Of a DNA stretch of 64,000 bases, positions 42,714-51,299 are shown one piece after another (positions within the stretch are counted from its first letter, which is position 1; the number at the start of each line of letters is the position of its first letter). Both the position numbers and the translations under genes were made by a program. The notes under the pieces were generated by a model, which ran no database searches, had not been told where the DNA came from, and saw only the letters and a list, made by a program, of their open reading frames with translations. This DNA comes from Streptomyces neyagawaensis. Its GTDB lineage: Bacteria; Actinomycetota; Actinomycetes; Streptomycetales; Streptomycetaceae. Where the stretch lies: positions 1 to 64,000 of the forward strand of contig NZ_JAMGBG010000083.1 of the NCBI RefSeq assembly GCF_023516595.1, read 5' to 3'.

Positions 42714-44522
42714 TCACCGCTGCAACGGAGCGGCGCCCGCCGTGGCCGCGGTGTCATCTGTCTCGATCTTCAGCGCCGCCACCAGCGCGCGGTACAGGGC
42801 GCTGGTCCGCAGGAGTCCGGTGTGCGTGCCGCGCGCGGCGACCCGGCCCGCTTCCATCACCACGATCTCGTCGGCGTCGAGCACGGTGGACAGCCGGTGG
42901 GCGATCGTCACGACGAGGCCGCGCCGCGCCTGCTCCCGTACGGCCTCCTGGATCGCCGCCTCGGTGAGGCCGTCGAGCTGGGCCGTCGCCTCGTCCAGGA
43001 GCAGGACCTCGGCGTCCGCCAGGAGCGCGCGGGCCAGGGCGACGCGCTGGCGCTGGCCGCCGGAGAGGGAGCTGTCGCGCAGGGGGGTGTCGAGCCCCCT
43101 CGGCAGGGCCGCGACGGCGTCGGCGAGCCGGACGCGCTCCAGTACGGCCGCCACCTCCGCCTCGTCGGCGTCGGGGTTCACGAAGAGCAGGTTGTCGCGG
43201 ATCGTGCCCGGCACCACGGGCGTCTCCTGCTCCACATAGGCGAGATGGCGCCGCACCTCGTCGGTGCCGAGGCGGGCGTACGGGACGTCCGCCAGCCGGA
43301 GTTCGCCCGCCGAGGGCAGGACGAAGCCGAGCATGAGGGAGAACACCGTCGTCTTGCCGGCGCCCGAGGGGCCGACGAGGGCCACATGGCCGCGGCGGGG
43401 CATGGCGAGGTCGAGGCCCCGCAGGACGTCGGGGCCGGTGCCGTATCCGGCGGTCACCCCGCGCAGTTCGACGAGCGGCGCGTGCGCGGGGAGGGCGGCG
43501 ATCCGTCGCGCGAGGTCGCCGGGCGCGCTCCCCCGCGCCTCCGGTTCGGCCTCCAGGGTGTCGACCTCGTGGATGCGGGCCGCCGCGGCGAGACCGGCCT
43601 GGAGGGTGCTGAGGCTGGTGCTCATGCCCACGATGGGGTCGAGGAGCCCGAAGGTGTAGAGCAGGAAGGCGATCAGGGTGGGGACGGTCATCGCGCCCCC
43701 GGAGACCCGCCAGGCCCCCAGGGCGAGGACCGCGATGATCGCCGCCTGGACCCCGGCCCAGGAGACGGCCCACACCGTCGACTCGCGCCGTACGGCCACC
43801 ATGCTCTGCGCGCGGGCCCGTTCGGAGTGCTCCGTGAGCCGGGCGAGCTGGCGTCCCTCGGCGCGGGCGGCCTTCACCGTCCTGACCGCGCGCAGGGTGC
43901 CCTCCAGTTCGGCGCCGAGCGCGCCGAGGGAGCTCTGCGACCGCTCCCGGGCGCGGGCGATGCCGGGCAGCAGCGAGGTGAACAGGGCGACCACCACGAC
44001 GACGGCCACCAGGGTGGCGAGCACCAGCACCAGGTCGAGCACGGCCATCAGCACGAGCGAACCGACCACCAGGACCACGCCGTTGACCAGGGTGATCACG
44101 CTGGTCGAGACGGCCTGGCGCAGCAGCACGGAGTCGGAGGTGACCCGCGTGACGAGGTCCCCGGCGGGGCGGGCCAGCAACGGGAAGACCTGGGCGCGGA
44201 GATAGCGGCGGACCATCGTCGTGCGGGCGTCGTGGACGACGCGTTCGGCGACGCGGCCGAGCAGCGCCCACTGGGCGCGGCCGAGGACGGCGCCGGTGAC
44301 CAGCAGGGCGACGAGCAGGAGGACGGGCCGGACCAGGGAGTCGCCGCGGTCGAGGGTGTCGAGGACCGACCGGGTCGCCAGCGGGGCGACGAGTCCGGTG
44401 GCGGAGGACCCCAGGGCGAGGGCGAGGGCGACGAGGAGGACGTTCCGGTTGGGGCGTGCGAGGCCCCATAAGAGTGCCGCGCGTCGACGTAGGTCGACGC
44501 GGGACGATAATGAATCATCCAT
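42714..44522 (-). CDS. ABC exporter, fused membrane and ATPase domains, with two TTA codons
   Basis: A 602-aa half-transporter of the MsbA/lipid-drug type. Six transmembrane helices (~20-310) precede a nucleotide-binding domain with Walker A VGPSGAGKTT (~390), a Q-loop EQETPVVPG, the LSGGQRQRVALARAL signature, Walker B LLLDEATAQLD and the H-loop IAHRLS. It probably works as a homodimer to export the cluster product. Codons 5 (44508-44510) and 18 (44469-44471) are TTA, making expression doubly bldA-dependent. Divergent from a TetR gene with a palindrome at its start. Confidence 0.93.
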   Translation of the reverse strand: MDDSLSSRVDLRRRAALLWGLARPNRNVLLVALALALGSSATGLVAPLATRSVLDTLDRGDSLVRPVLLLVALLVTGAVLGRAQWALLGRVAERVVHDARTTMVRRYLRAQVFPLLARPAGDLVTRVTSDSVLLRQAVSTSVITLVNGVVLVVGSLVLMAVLDLVLVLATLVAVVVVVALFTSLLPGIARARERSQSSLGALGAELEGTLRAVRTVKAARAEGRQLARLTEHSERARAQSMVAVRRESTVWAVSWAGVQAAIIAVLALGAWRVSGGAMTVPTLIAFLLYTFGLLDPIVGMSTSLSTLQAGLAAAARIHEVDTLEAEPEARGSAPGDLARRIAALPAHAPLVELRGVTAGYGTGPDVLRGLDLAMPRRGHVALVGPSGAGKTTVFSLMLGFVLPSAGELRLADVPYARLGTDEVRRHLAYVEQETPVVPGTIRDNLLFVNPDADEAEVAAVLERVRLADAVAALPRGLDTPLRDSSLSGGQRQRVALARALLADAEVLLLDEATAQLDGLTEAAIQEAVREQARRGLVVTIAHRLSTVLDADEIVVMEAGRVAARGTHTGLLRTSALYRALVAALKIETDDTAATAGAAPLQR

Positions 44523-44530
44523 GCCGATAG

Positions 44531-44548
44531 TGAGTCAGTGGTGTCTCA
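44531..44548. promoter_or_regulatory. Operator-like palindrome between exporter and TetR genes
   Basis: TGAGTCAGTGGTGTCTCA: 7-bp arms with one mismatch around GTGG, beginning 9 bp upstream of the exporter start codon. Typical in position for TetR repression of a divergent exporter. Confidence 0.55.
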
Positions 44549-44598
44549 TTCTTGTCAAGGGTGCCCCGTTCCGCGCCACCGCTGCCTACGCTCGTGCC

Positions 44599-45162
44599 GT
44601 GGGGAGCAGCATTCAGGAGAGCCGCACCAGGGAACGGACGCGCCTGGCGATCCTGCGCGCCGGGATCGCCGTGCTCACACGGTCCCCTGCGGCGTCCCTC
44701 GGTGAGGTCGCGGCGGCGGCGGGAGTCGCCCGGAGCACGCTGCACCGTTATTACTCCGACCGCACCGCCCTGGTCGAGGGCATCCACGCGTTCGTGCACT
44801 CCGAGTACAGAGCTGTGCTCGGAAGGGCACGTCTGGACGAGGGCACAGGCCTGGAGGCGTACGCGCGGCTCTGCTCCGAACTCGTCGACTCCGACGAGGT
44901 CTTCTCCTGGTGGCTCCAGGAACAGCCCAGCGGCAGTTGGGGGGCGACACCCGAGGACGCGGTCGTCGCCTCGGTGCTCGAACGGGGGCGCGCCGACGGC
45001 AGCATCGACCCCCGGCTGGATCCGGACTGGATCGCGCTGCACACCTGGGCCGCGCTGTACACCGCCCGCGTCTATCCGCTCAGCGGCTCCCGCTCCCCGC
45101 GCGAGGCACGGGAGTTGTGCGTGCGCACCCTGGTGAAGGTCGCCGCCCGCAAGGACGGCTGA
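44599..45162 (+). CDS. TetR-family regulator divergent from the ABC exporter
   Basis: A 187-aa protein. The N-terminal HTH reads RTRLAILRAGIAVLTRSPAA, then LGEVAAAAGVARSTLHRYYS. The C-terminal domain has WWLQEQPSGSWG and a final LCVRTLVKVA helix, as in streptomycete TetR proteins that control multidrug exporters. GTG 44599 starts the conserved region; ATG 44521 would place the start inside the exporter start and the palindrome. Likely represses the exporter and releases it on ligand binding. Confidence 0.85.
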   Translation: MGSSIQESRTRERTRLAILRAGIAVLTRSPAASLGEVAAAAGVARSTLHRYYSDRTALVEGIHAFVHSEYRAVLGRARLDEGTGLEAYARLCSELVDSDEVFSWWLQEQPSGSWGATPEDAVVASVLERGRADGSIDPRLDPDWIALHTWAALYTARVYPLSGSRSPREARELCVRTLVKVAARKDG

Positions 45163-45307
45163 CCCCGCGCGCCCAGGGCGCGGACCGCCCCGCGGTGGCC
45201 GGCGGCACGGCATGCTCGGCACCCAACCTCCCTCCCCTGCAAGCGAGTTGATCCGGCCAATCGGCGCGGCCCCGGCGGCTGGGCCGGCCCGGGACCTCGT
45301 TGACCCT

Positions 45308-45333
45308 CGTTAGATTAAGAGCTTAATCTAACG
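45308..45333. promoter_or_regulatory. Perfect 26-bp palindrome abutting a tetR start codon
   Basis: Arms CGTTAGATTAAG and CTTAATCTAACG (12 bp each, no mismatch) around AG, ending 2 bp before the GTG start of the TetR gene. It is AT-rich against a very GC-rich background. It occupies the place where a ribosome-binding site would be, so the operator probably overlaps the promoter of a leaderless or near-leaderless mRNA. Confidence 0.85.
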
Positions 45334-45335
45334 TT

Positions 45336-45962
45336 GTGCCACGTTACGCAGACCCTGTGGAACGACGTCGGCAGGTGGCTCAGGCCCTGTTGCGAGTGGT
45401 CGAGTCGGAAGGCCTGGAAGCCGCCAGCATCCCGCGCATCGCGCGGGAACTCGGCGCGACCACGGGCCTGGTGCAGACGTACTTCCGGACCAAGGACGAA
45501 TTGCTGGTCTTCGCCGCGCAGTATGTCGGCGAGGCGATGAACACCCGTGTCGCGACCCTGCTGGAGCGTTGCGACCCGCACGACGTCAAGCAGCGGCTGC
45601 TGACCTCCCTCGGCGTCCTCACGGGCGCCGACGAGGGCAGCGGGACCGAGGCCAGGATCTGGCTGGCCTTCCTCGCGCGGGCCGCCTACCACCCCGCGCT
45701 GCGGGAGGTGCACTCCGCCGGCTCACGGGAGATCCGCGACCGGTGCGCGCAGGCGCTGGCCCTCGCGCAGCGGCTCGGCCGGCTGCCCGTCGGCCTCGAC
45801 CCCCGCGCCGAGGCCTTCGCGCTGATCGCCTTCGCCGACGGTCTGACCGTCCAGCGAGCCGTCGAGCCCGAACTGCTGAGACCCGACCACGTACGGCAGT
45901 TGCTGAGCCGCTACCTGGACCGACTGATGGACGATCGGAAAGACCGAGGAGAACCCCTTTGA
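45336..45962 (+). CDS. TetR-family regulator coupled to a GAP-family membrane protein
   Basis: A 208-aa protein with an N-terminal HTH (RRRQVAQALLRVVESEGLEA, then IPRIARELGATTGLVQTYFR) and a C-terminal TetR_C_6-like domain (WLAFLARAAYHPALREVH). It resembles BetI/PfmR-like repressors. Only the palindrome at 45308-45333, not a clear SD, lies before GTG 45336. Its stop overlaps the start of the next gene (TTGA), so regulator and membrane protein are translationally coupled and probably both repressed from the palindrome. Confidence 0.9.
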   Translation: MPRYADPVERRRQVAQALLRVVESEGLEAASIPRIARELGATTGLVQTYFRTKDELLVFAAQYVGEAMNTRVATLLERCDPHDVKQRLLTSLGVLTGADEGSGTEARIWLAFLARAAYHPALREVHSAGSREIRDRCAQALALAQRLGRLPVGLDPRAEAFALIAFADGLTVQRAVEPELLRPDHVRQLLSRYLDRLMDDRKDRGEPL

Positions 45963-46666
45963 GCACCGCGTTATTGCTGTCGCTGGCCGGTCTGGCCCTG
46001 CTCGACAGCACCAGCATGGGCACCCTGTTCATCCCCGTGTGGCTGCTGCTGGCCCCAGGACGCTTCAACGTCGGCAAGGTGCTGGTCTACCTCGTGACCA
46101 TCACCGTCTTCTACTTCGGTGTCGGCCTCGCCATCGTCTACGGGGCCGACAACCTGTTCTCCGTCGCGGGTGAGGCCCTGGACGCCAGGACCGGGCTGTG
46201 GATCCAACTGGGCGTCGGTGTCGGCCTGTTCCTGCTGAGCTTCCGCTTCGACCCCAAGCGGCAGGAGAAGAAGGGCAAGAACAGCACCGGCAAGTGGCGC
46301 GACCGCGTCAGCTCCAGCTCCTCCGCCGGCTGGATGGTGGGGCTCGCCCTGCTGGCCGGGCTCGCCGAGGTGGCGACGATGCTGCCGTACCTCGGCGCCA
46401 TCAGCATGCTGACGACCTCCGGGCTGAACACCGTCGAGATCACCACCCTGCTGGCCGGCTACTGCCTGGTCATGGTGGTGCCCGCCGTGGTGCTGCTGGC
46501 CGGACGGGTGCTGCTGCGCTCGGCCGTCGAGCCCGCGCTGGAGCGCATGAACGCCTGGATCTCCAAGCGGGCGACCGGCGCCACCGGGTGGATCCTCGCC
46601 ATCGCCGGCTTCCTCGTCGCCCGTGACGCGGCGGCCCGGCTGTGGGTGCCCGAGGCGTTCAACTGA
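45959..46666 (+). CDS. GAP-family (Sap/LysE-like) membrane protein with a TTA codon
   Basis: A 235-aa polytopic protein of the GAP (Sap, LysE/RhtB-like) superfamily with about six transmembrane helices: LLLSLAGLALLDSTSMGTLF, VLVYLVTITVFYFGVGLAIVY, WMVGLALLAGLAEVATMLPY and others (some shown in part). Homologues are linked to export of amphiphilic metabolites such as glycolipids. TTG 45959 overlaps the upstream stop and GAGGAG is about 7 nt before it. Codon 5 is TTA (45971-45973), indicating bldA dependence. Confidence 0.82.
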   Translation: MSTALLLSLAGLALLDSTSMGTLFIPVWLLLAPGRFNVGKVLVYLVTITVFYFGVGLAIVYGADNLFSVAGEALDARTGLWIQLGVGVGLFLLSFRFDPKRQEKKGKNSTGKWRDRVSSSSSAGWMVGLALLAGLAEVATMLPYLGAISMLTTSGLNTVEITTLLAGYCLVMVVPAVVLLAGRVLLRSAVEPALERMNAWISKRATGATGWILAIAGFLVARDAAARLWVPEAFN

Positions 46667-46706
46667 CCCACGGGCACGGCCTCGCGGCCGCGGGAGCCGC
46701 CCGCCC

Positions 46707-48878
46707 TCACCGGGTGGGCAGCTCCCGCGGCCGCAGTCCTGTGGCGGCGCCGAGGAACGTCAGGACGTCGGCCGCGTACCCGGCCGCCTCGCTGCGTGAG
46801 CGCGCCCCGTGGCCCAGGTCCTCACGGCGCAGCACGATCTCGGCGCCGTCGACCGCCGCGTGCTGAAGGGCCGCGCACATCTTGCGGGCGTGCAGCGGAT
46901 CGACGCGGGTGTCGTTGTCGAACGCCGACAGCAGCACCGCCGGGTATCGCACTCCGGGGCGGACGTGGTGGTACGGCGAGTACGACAGCAGCCATTCCAG
47001 TTCCCGCTCCACCGCCGCGCTGCCGTACTCGTGGACCCAGGCCCGCCCGAGGCCGAAGCGCTCGTAGCGCACCATGTCGAGCAGCGGGGCGGCGCAGTTC
47101 ACGGCCCGGTACCGGTCCGGGCGCTGCACCACGGCGGCGCCCACGAGGAGCCCGCCGTTGGAGGTGCCGGTCAGGGCCAGCCGTGCGGGCGTGGTCCAGC
47201 CGCGGGCCGTCAGCCAGTCCCCGGCGGCGTGGAAGTCGTCCACGGAGCGCTGCTTGGACTCCCGCCGGCCCGCGTGGTGCCAGCGCTCGCCCCGTTCCCC
47301 GCCCCCGCGGATGTGCGGCTCGGCGAAGACTCCGCCCGCCCCGACCCAGGCGAGGACCTCGGGCGCGTAGTACGGGCGGGCCTGGACGCCGAAACCGCCG
47401 TAGCCCCGCATCAGCAGGGGCCGGGGGCGGCTCGGGGCGGTCTCCCCCGCCAGCTCGGCATCGGTCACGTCGGGCGGTACGACCAGCGCCATGGTGACCC
47501 GGACGCCGTCGGTCGAGGGGTACTCCACGAACCGGGTACGGATTTCCGGGGGTCGGGGGCCCGCTCCAGGGGTGCGGGCGGCCGGGTGCGGGCCGCGGCC
47601 GGGCACGGGCCACTCGGTGACGGTGCCCTCGCGGGCGTCGTAGCGGAACACCCGCTGCGCGGTGGCGTAGTCGGTGTACGAGAACCAGAGGTCGCCGCCG
47701 CCCTCGGGGCGCGCGGTCATGTGGAACACGGTCCCGCGTCCCGGCAGCGGCACCCGGCCGGTCATCCGGCCCGAGTCCGCGTCGTGCAGGGTGAGTTCGG
47801 CGCACGCCTGCCGCGACCACAGCGCGACGAGCACGGGACGGCCGCCCGGGCCGTCCAACGCCGCCACCGACTGGAGCACCGCGCCGGAGCGTTCACCGAT
47901 CAGCTCGGTCCACCGGGCGCCGGGGTCGGCCGGGTCGAACACGCACAGCCTGCGGCCGTCCGCGCCGGAGCCGGTGAGCACACGGGCCGTGCCGTCCCGG
48001 CCTACCTCCAGCGCGGAGTCGGCGCCCTCGCCTTCGGCGAGCGGCCTCAAGTCGGGTGTCTCCGGGGGGCCTGCGGTGAGGTCCGCGAGCCACAGCCGGT
48101 TGCCCGGGCGGTGGCCGACGCGGGCCGAGACGGTGAGCCAGCGGCCCGCGCCGCTCACCGCCACCCCGTACGCCGCGGACGGTTCGGTGTCGTCGCCGTG
48201 GACCACCGGGTCCGAGTCCGGGTCGGTGCCCAGGCGGTGCCAGTGGACGCGGCGGTGGAAGCCGGGCCGCCCGGCCGGGATCCCGTCGGGCGGCAGACGG
48301 CGCACGTAGTAGAAGCCGTCATGGCCGGAACGGCCCGGCACCCATGCGGGTGCCGGGCCGCGCGTACGGTCGACGGGGCCCTCCACGAAGGCTCCCGTCG
48401 CGGTGTCCAGGACGTGCAGCGCCGGTTCCTCCAGACCGTCGGAGGACAGCTGGCAGGCCAGCCGGGCGCCGTCCGGGGACACCGACCACGCGCCGAGCAC
48501 CGTCCGGCCGGACGGATCGAGGCGCGCCGGGTCGACCAGGGCCCGGACCTCGTCGTCCGGACCGGCGACATACAGCACCGGATGCTCGGCGCCCGGCCGC
48601 TGGTCCTCGAAAAAGACCAGCCGCCCTCGCGGCACGGGCGGCTTGGTGGCGCCCGCGTCGGCGAGTTCGGTCACCCGCCGGTACCAGGTGTCCCGTTCGG
48701 GCCGTGCCCGTACCGAGGCGCCGAACCGCTCCTCCTGGACGCGCAGCCAGCGCGCGGTCCGTTCGGAGGAGGCGTCCTCCAGCCATCGGTACGGGTCGGC
48801 GACCACGTGACCGAACACGTGGTCCACGGTGTCCTCCCGGGGGGCCGCGTCCGCGGCCGGTGCGCCCGGTTCCGTCAT
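46707..48878 (-). CDS. Prolyl oligopeptidase (S9 family)
   Basis: A 723-aa cytoplasmic S9 serine peptidase. An N-terminal segment and seven-bladed propeller (~1-440; begins with the family's VFGHVVADPYRWLEDA) gate an alpha/beta-hydrolase domain with Ser in LTGTSNGGLL, Asp in SAFDNDTRVDP and His in EDLGHGARS. It cuts short peptides after proline. No signal peptide. ATG 48878 is chosen (GGGAGAG upstream) over the longer frame to 48920. It is the last gene on the minus strand beyond the ACP and may belong to the cluster (peptide maturation or turnover) or be unrelated. Confidence 0.9.
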   Translation of the reverse strand: MTEPGAPAADAAPREDTVDHVFGHVVADPYRWLEDASSERTARWLRVQEERFGASVRARPERDTWYRRVTELADAGATKPPVPRGRLVFFEDQRPGAEHPVLYVAGPDDEVRALVDPARLDPSGRTVLGAWSVSPDGARLACQLSSDGLEEPALHVLDTATGAFVEGPVDRTRGPAPAWVPGRSGHDGFYYVRRLPPDGIPAGRPGFHRRVHWHRLGTDPDSDPVVHGDDTEPSAAYGVAVSGAGRWLTVSARVGHRPGNRLWLADLTAGPPETPDLRPLAEGEGADSALEVGRDGTARVLTGSGADGRRLCVFDPADPGARWTELIGERSGAVLQSVAALDGPGGRPVLVALWSRQACAELTLHDADSGRMTGRVPLPGRGTVFHMTARPEGGGDLWFSYTDYATAQRVFRYDAREGTVTEWPVPGRGPHPAARTPGAGPRPPEIRTRFVEYPSTDGVRVTMALVVPPDVTDAELAGETAPSRPRPLLMRGYGGFGVQARPYYAPEVLAWVGAGGVFAEPHIRGGGERGERWHHAGRRESKQRSVDDFHAAGDWLTARGWTTPARLALTGTSNGGLLVGAAVVQRPDRYRAVNCAAPLLDMVRYERFGLGRAWVHEYGSAAVERELEWLLSYSPYHHVRPGVRYPAVLLSAFDNDTRVDPLHARKMCAALQHAAVDGAEIVLRREDLGHGARSRSEAAGYAADVLTFLGAATGLRPRELPTR

Positions 48879-48946
48879 CCGTCTCTCCCGTGCTCGTGTC
48901 CGTCCGCGGCCGCCGGCCACGGGTCCGTCCCGGCGGACGGCGGCCA

Positions 48947-49168
48947 GGGCCTGTCGTTTGGATCATGCCGGTTTCCGGCTACGGCGCCTTGATGGCTGCC
49001 GGTGAGCGGGGCTTGGTGCGTGCAGCTGCAAGGCGGAGGAGGGCGTCAACGCGATGGGGGTCCCCCCGCGCGAGGTTGTTCGAGCGTGGGGGAGTTGGCA
49101 ACCGACGACAACGCCGCAGATGTGCGTGCCAAGCCCCGCGACCCAGGCGTGATCCAAACGGCAGGCCC
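48947..49168. mobile_element. MITE-like element, 222 bp
   Basis: The ends are GGGCCTGTCGTTTGGATCA (48947-48965) and TGATCCAAACGGCAGGCCC (49150-49168), a 19-bp inverted repeat with one mismatch. The interior is non-coding and holds GGGGGTCCCCCC- and CGTGGGGGAG-type hairpin blocks frequent in Streptomyces. It encodes no transposase, so it is a non-autonomous element probably mobilised in trans by an IS with the same ends. Its last base is the first base of the ACP stop codon. No clear target duplication was found. Confidence 0.82.
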
Positions 49169-49407
49169 TACAGCTGCCCGGCGACGAAGTCAGCCATGGC
49201 GCCCACGGTCTTGAGGGTGCCGAGGACGTCGTCGGGGATCTTCACGGAGAACTTCTCCTCCACCCGCACCCCGAGCTCGACGAGCTCCAGCGAGTCGATG
49301 TCGAGGTCCTCCTGGAAGCTCTTCTCCGGGGCGATGTCGCTCACGTCGATCTGCGACAGATCGGCGATGACGAGGGCGAGGTCGTCGAGGACGGCGGCGT
49401 TGGTCAT
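49168..49407 (-). CDS. Acyl carrier protein
   Basis: A 79-aa free-standing ACP: helix I, then DIDSLELVELGVRVEEKF with the phosphopantetheine serine (in DSLE), then IPDDVLGTLKTVGAMADFVA. It would carry the acyl group loaded by the adjacent fatty acyl-AMP ligase. Its TAG stop (49168-49170 on the minus strand) includes the last base of a MITE-like element, so the present C-terminus (VAGQL) may have been set by the insertion. AGGAGACAACC precedes the ATG. Confidence 0.92.
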   Translation of the reverse strand: MTNAAVLDDLALVIADLSQIDVSDIAPEKSFQEDLDIDSLELVELGVRVEEKFSVKIPDDVLGTLKTVGAMADFVAGQL

Positions 49408-49503
49408 GGTTGTCTCCTCGGTGTCGGGTTGTGCGGTTGGGGTGGGTGGCCGGCCGCGGTGCGCGGCCGACCGGGAATCGTGGGTCAGTGGGTCATCGGG
49501 GCG

Positions 49504-51261
49504 TCAGTCCAGCGCGCGCAGTTCGCCGCGCAGATAGTGGTCGCGGCACAGGCCCCGCTTGACCTTGCGGCTGCTGGTGCGGGGGATCTCGCCCCAGGGG
49601 ATCAGCACGACGTCGCTGACCGGGACGCCGTGCCCGTCGGCGACCGCGCGCCGCACCTCGGCGCCGACGGCGTCGAGGTCGCCGACGCGCCGCCGGATCT
49701 CGGCGACGGCGACGACACGTTCGCCGTCCTCACCGTCGACGGCGAAGACCGCGACGCCGCCGGTGCCCAGGTCGTGGCCGTCCAGGGCGGCCTGGACGGT
49801 GGTCTCCAGGTCGGCCGGGTCGTGGTTGCGGCCGTCGATGATGATCAGGTCCTTCAGCCGGCCGGCGATGAACAGCCGCTCCCGGTGGAAGAACCCCATG
49901 TCGCCGGTGCGCAGCCACTCCCCCATCACGGGCCGGCCGTCGCGCCCGGCGCAGCGGGCGTTGAAGACCTCCTCGGTGCGCTGGGGCCGGCGCCAGTAGC
50001 CGTCGGCCACATTGGGTCCCTGCACCCAGATCTCGCCGACGCGGTCCGGTTCGGTCTCCTGCCAGGTCTCCGGGTCGACGATCCGGATGTGGATGCCGGT
50101 GAGGGGGACCCCGCAGGCCACCATCTGCCGGGCCGAGGGATCGTCGTCGGCGCAGGTCTCGACCTTGCCGTCGGCGAGGGCCTCCCGGTGGAAGGAGTAC
50201 ACGAGGTCCGGCTGCATGGTGGGCGGCGGGGCGGTGACGGCGAGGGTGGCCTCGGCCAGCCCGTAGGCGGGGCTGTCCAGTTGGGGCGGCAGGCCGCACT
50301 CGGCGAAGGCCCGGTTGAAGCGGTCCATGCTGTGCGGGCGGACGACCTCGCTGCCGTTGACGAGCCCTTCGAGGCAGCTGAGGTCGAGGTGCTTCTTCTG
50401 GGCGTCGGTGATCCGGTCGACGCACAGGTCGTAGGCGAAGTTGGGGCCCCCGGTCCACACCGCGCGGAAGTCGCTGATCAGCTTGAGCCAGCGATACGGC
50501 GACTGGATGAAGTCCGAGGGGCTCAGATGCACCGAGTGCACGCCCTGGACCAGCGGCAGGGCCAGGCCCATGACGAGGCCCATGTCGTGGAAGAACGGCA
50601 CCCAGCTGGCGACGACGCGACCGGGCGCGAGATAGGTGGAGGCCCGCGCGATCTGCCGGCAGTTGGCGATGAGGTTGCCGTGGGTGACGCGCACCCCGCT
50701 GGGGGTGCCGGTGGAGCCGGAGGTGTACTGGAGGTACGCCAGGGTGTCGGCCGTGAGCACGGGCTCCCGCCAGTCGGCGGCGTCCTCCTCGGCGAGTTCG
50801 TCGATGATCAGCACCCGGCGGTCGCCGCCGTCCGGCCCGAGCGCGGCGGTGACGCGGTCGGCGGCGCCCGCCGTGGTCAGCACCAGCGCCGGGTCGGAGT
50901 CCAGCAGGACGGCGTCGATACGGCTGCGGGAGCGGCGTACGTCGGGGGCGGGCAGCGGCACCGCGACGAGCCCGGCGTACAGGCAGCCGAGGAAGCCGAG
51001 GATGTAGCTGATCTCGTGGGGGCACACCAGGGCGACGCGTGCGCCGGGCGGGGCGGTCTTCTGGAGGGCGGCGGCCACGGCGCGGGCCTTGCGGTCCAGT
51101 TCCTCGTAGGTGACGGTCCGGATGACGCCGGCGTAGTCCTCCGTGTAGTCGGCGAACGAGACGGCGGGATCGTCCCCGGCGGCGTGGGCGTGGGCTCGGA
51201 CGGCGGTGACCAGCCCGCCGGTCCGCAGATCCGGGGCGGCCGGGTGGGTGTCGGTCGGCAC
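49504..51261 (-). CDS. Fatty acyl-AMP ligase (FAAL)
   Basis: A 585-aa ANL-superfamily enzyme that activates a fatty acid as acyl-AMP and passes it to an ACP. FAAL-type signatures: LQYTSGSTGTPSGVRVTHGN (A3), WVPFFHDMGLVMGLALPL, GLAEATLAVT (A5), GEWLRTGDMGF (A7), and the C-terminal IPRTSSRKVKR. GTG 51261 is spaced 8 nt from GAGAGGAG; the frame running upstream to 52035 is antisense-like noise over the GH5 gene. The ACP gene lies 96 bp downstream and is its probable partner. Confidence 0.92.
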   Translation of the reverse strand: MPTDTHPAAPDLRTGGLVTAVRAHAHAAGDDPAVSFADYTEDYAGVIRTVTYEELDRKARAVAAALQKTAPPGARVALVCPHEISYILGFLGCLYAGLVAVPLPAPDVRRSRSRIDAVLLDSDPALVLTTAGAADRVTAALGPDGGDRRVLIIDELAEEDAADWREPVLTADTLAYLQYTSGSTGTPSGVRVTHGNLIANCRQIARASTYLAPGRVVASWVPFFHDMGLVMGLALPLVQGVHSVHLSPSDFIQSPYRWLKLISDFRAVWTGGPNFAYDLCVDRITDAQKKHLDLSCLEGLVNGSEVVRPHSMDRFNRAFAECGLPPQLDSPAYGLAEATLAVTAPPPTMQPDLVYSFHREALADGKVETCADDDPSARQMVACGVPLTGIHIRIVDPETWQETEPDRVGEIWVQGPNVADGYWRRPQRTEEVFNARCAGRDGRPVMGEWLRTGDMGFFHRERLFIAGRLKDLIIIDGRNHDPADLETTVQAALDGHDLGTGGVAVFAVDGEDGERVVAVAEIRRRVGDLDAVGAEVRRAVADGHGVPVSDVVLIPWGEIPRTSSRKVKRGLCRDHYLRGELRALD

Positions 51262-51299
51262 GGGAGGGGCTCCTCTCGGTTCCCGTACGGGTGCTCGGG

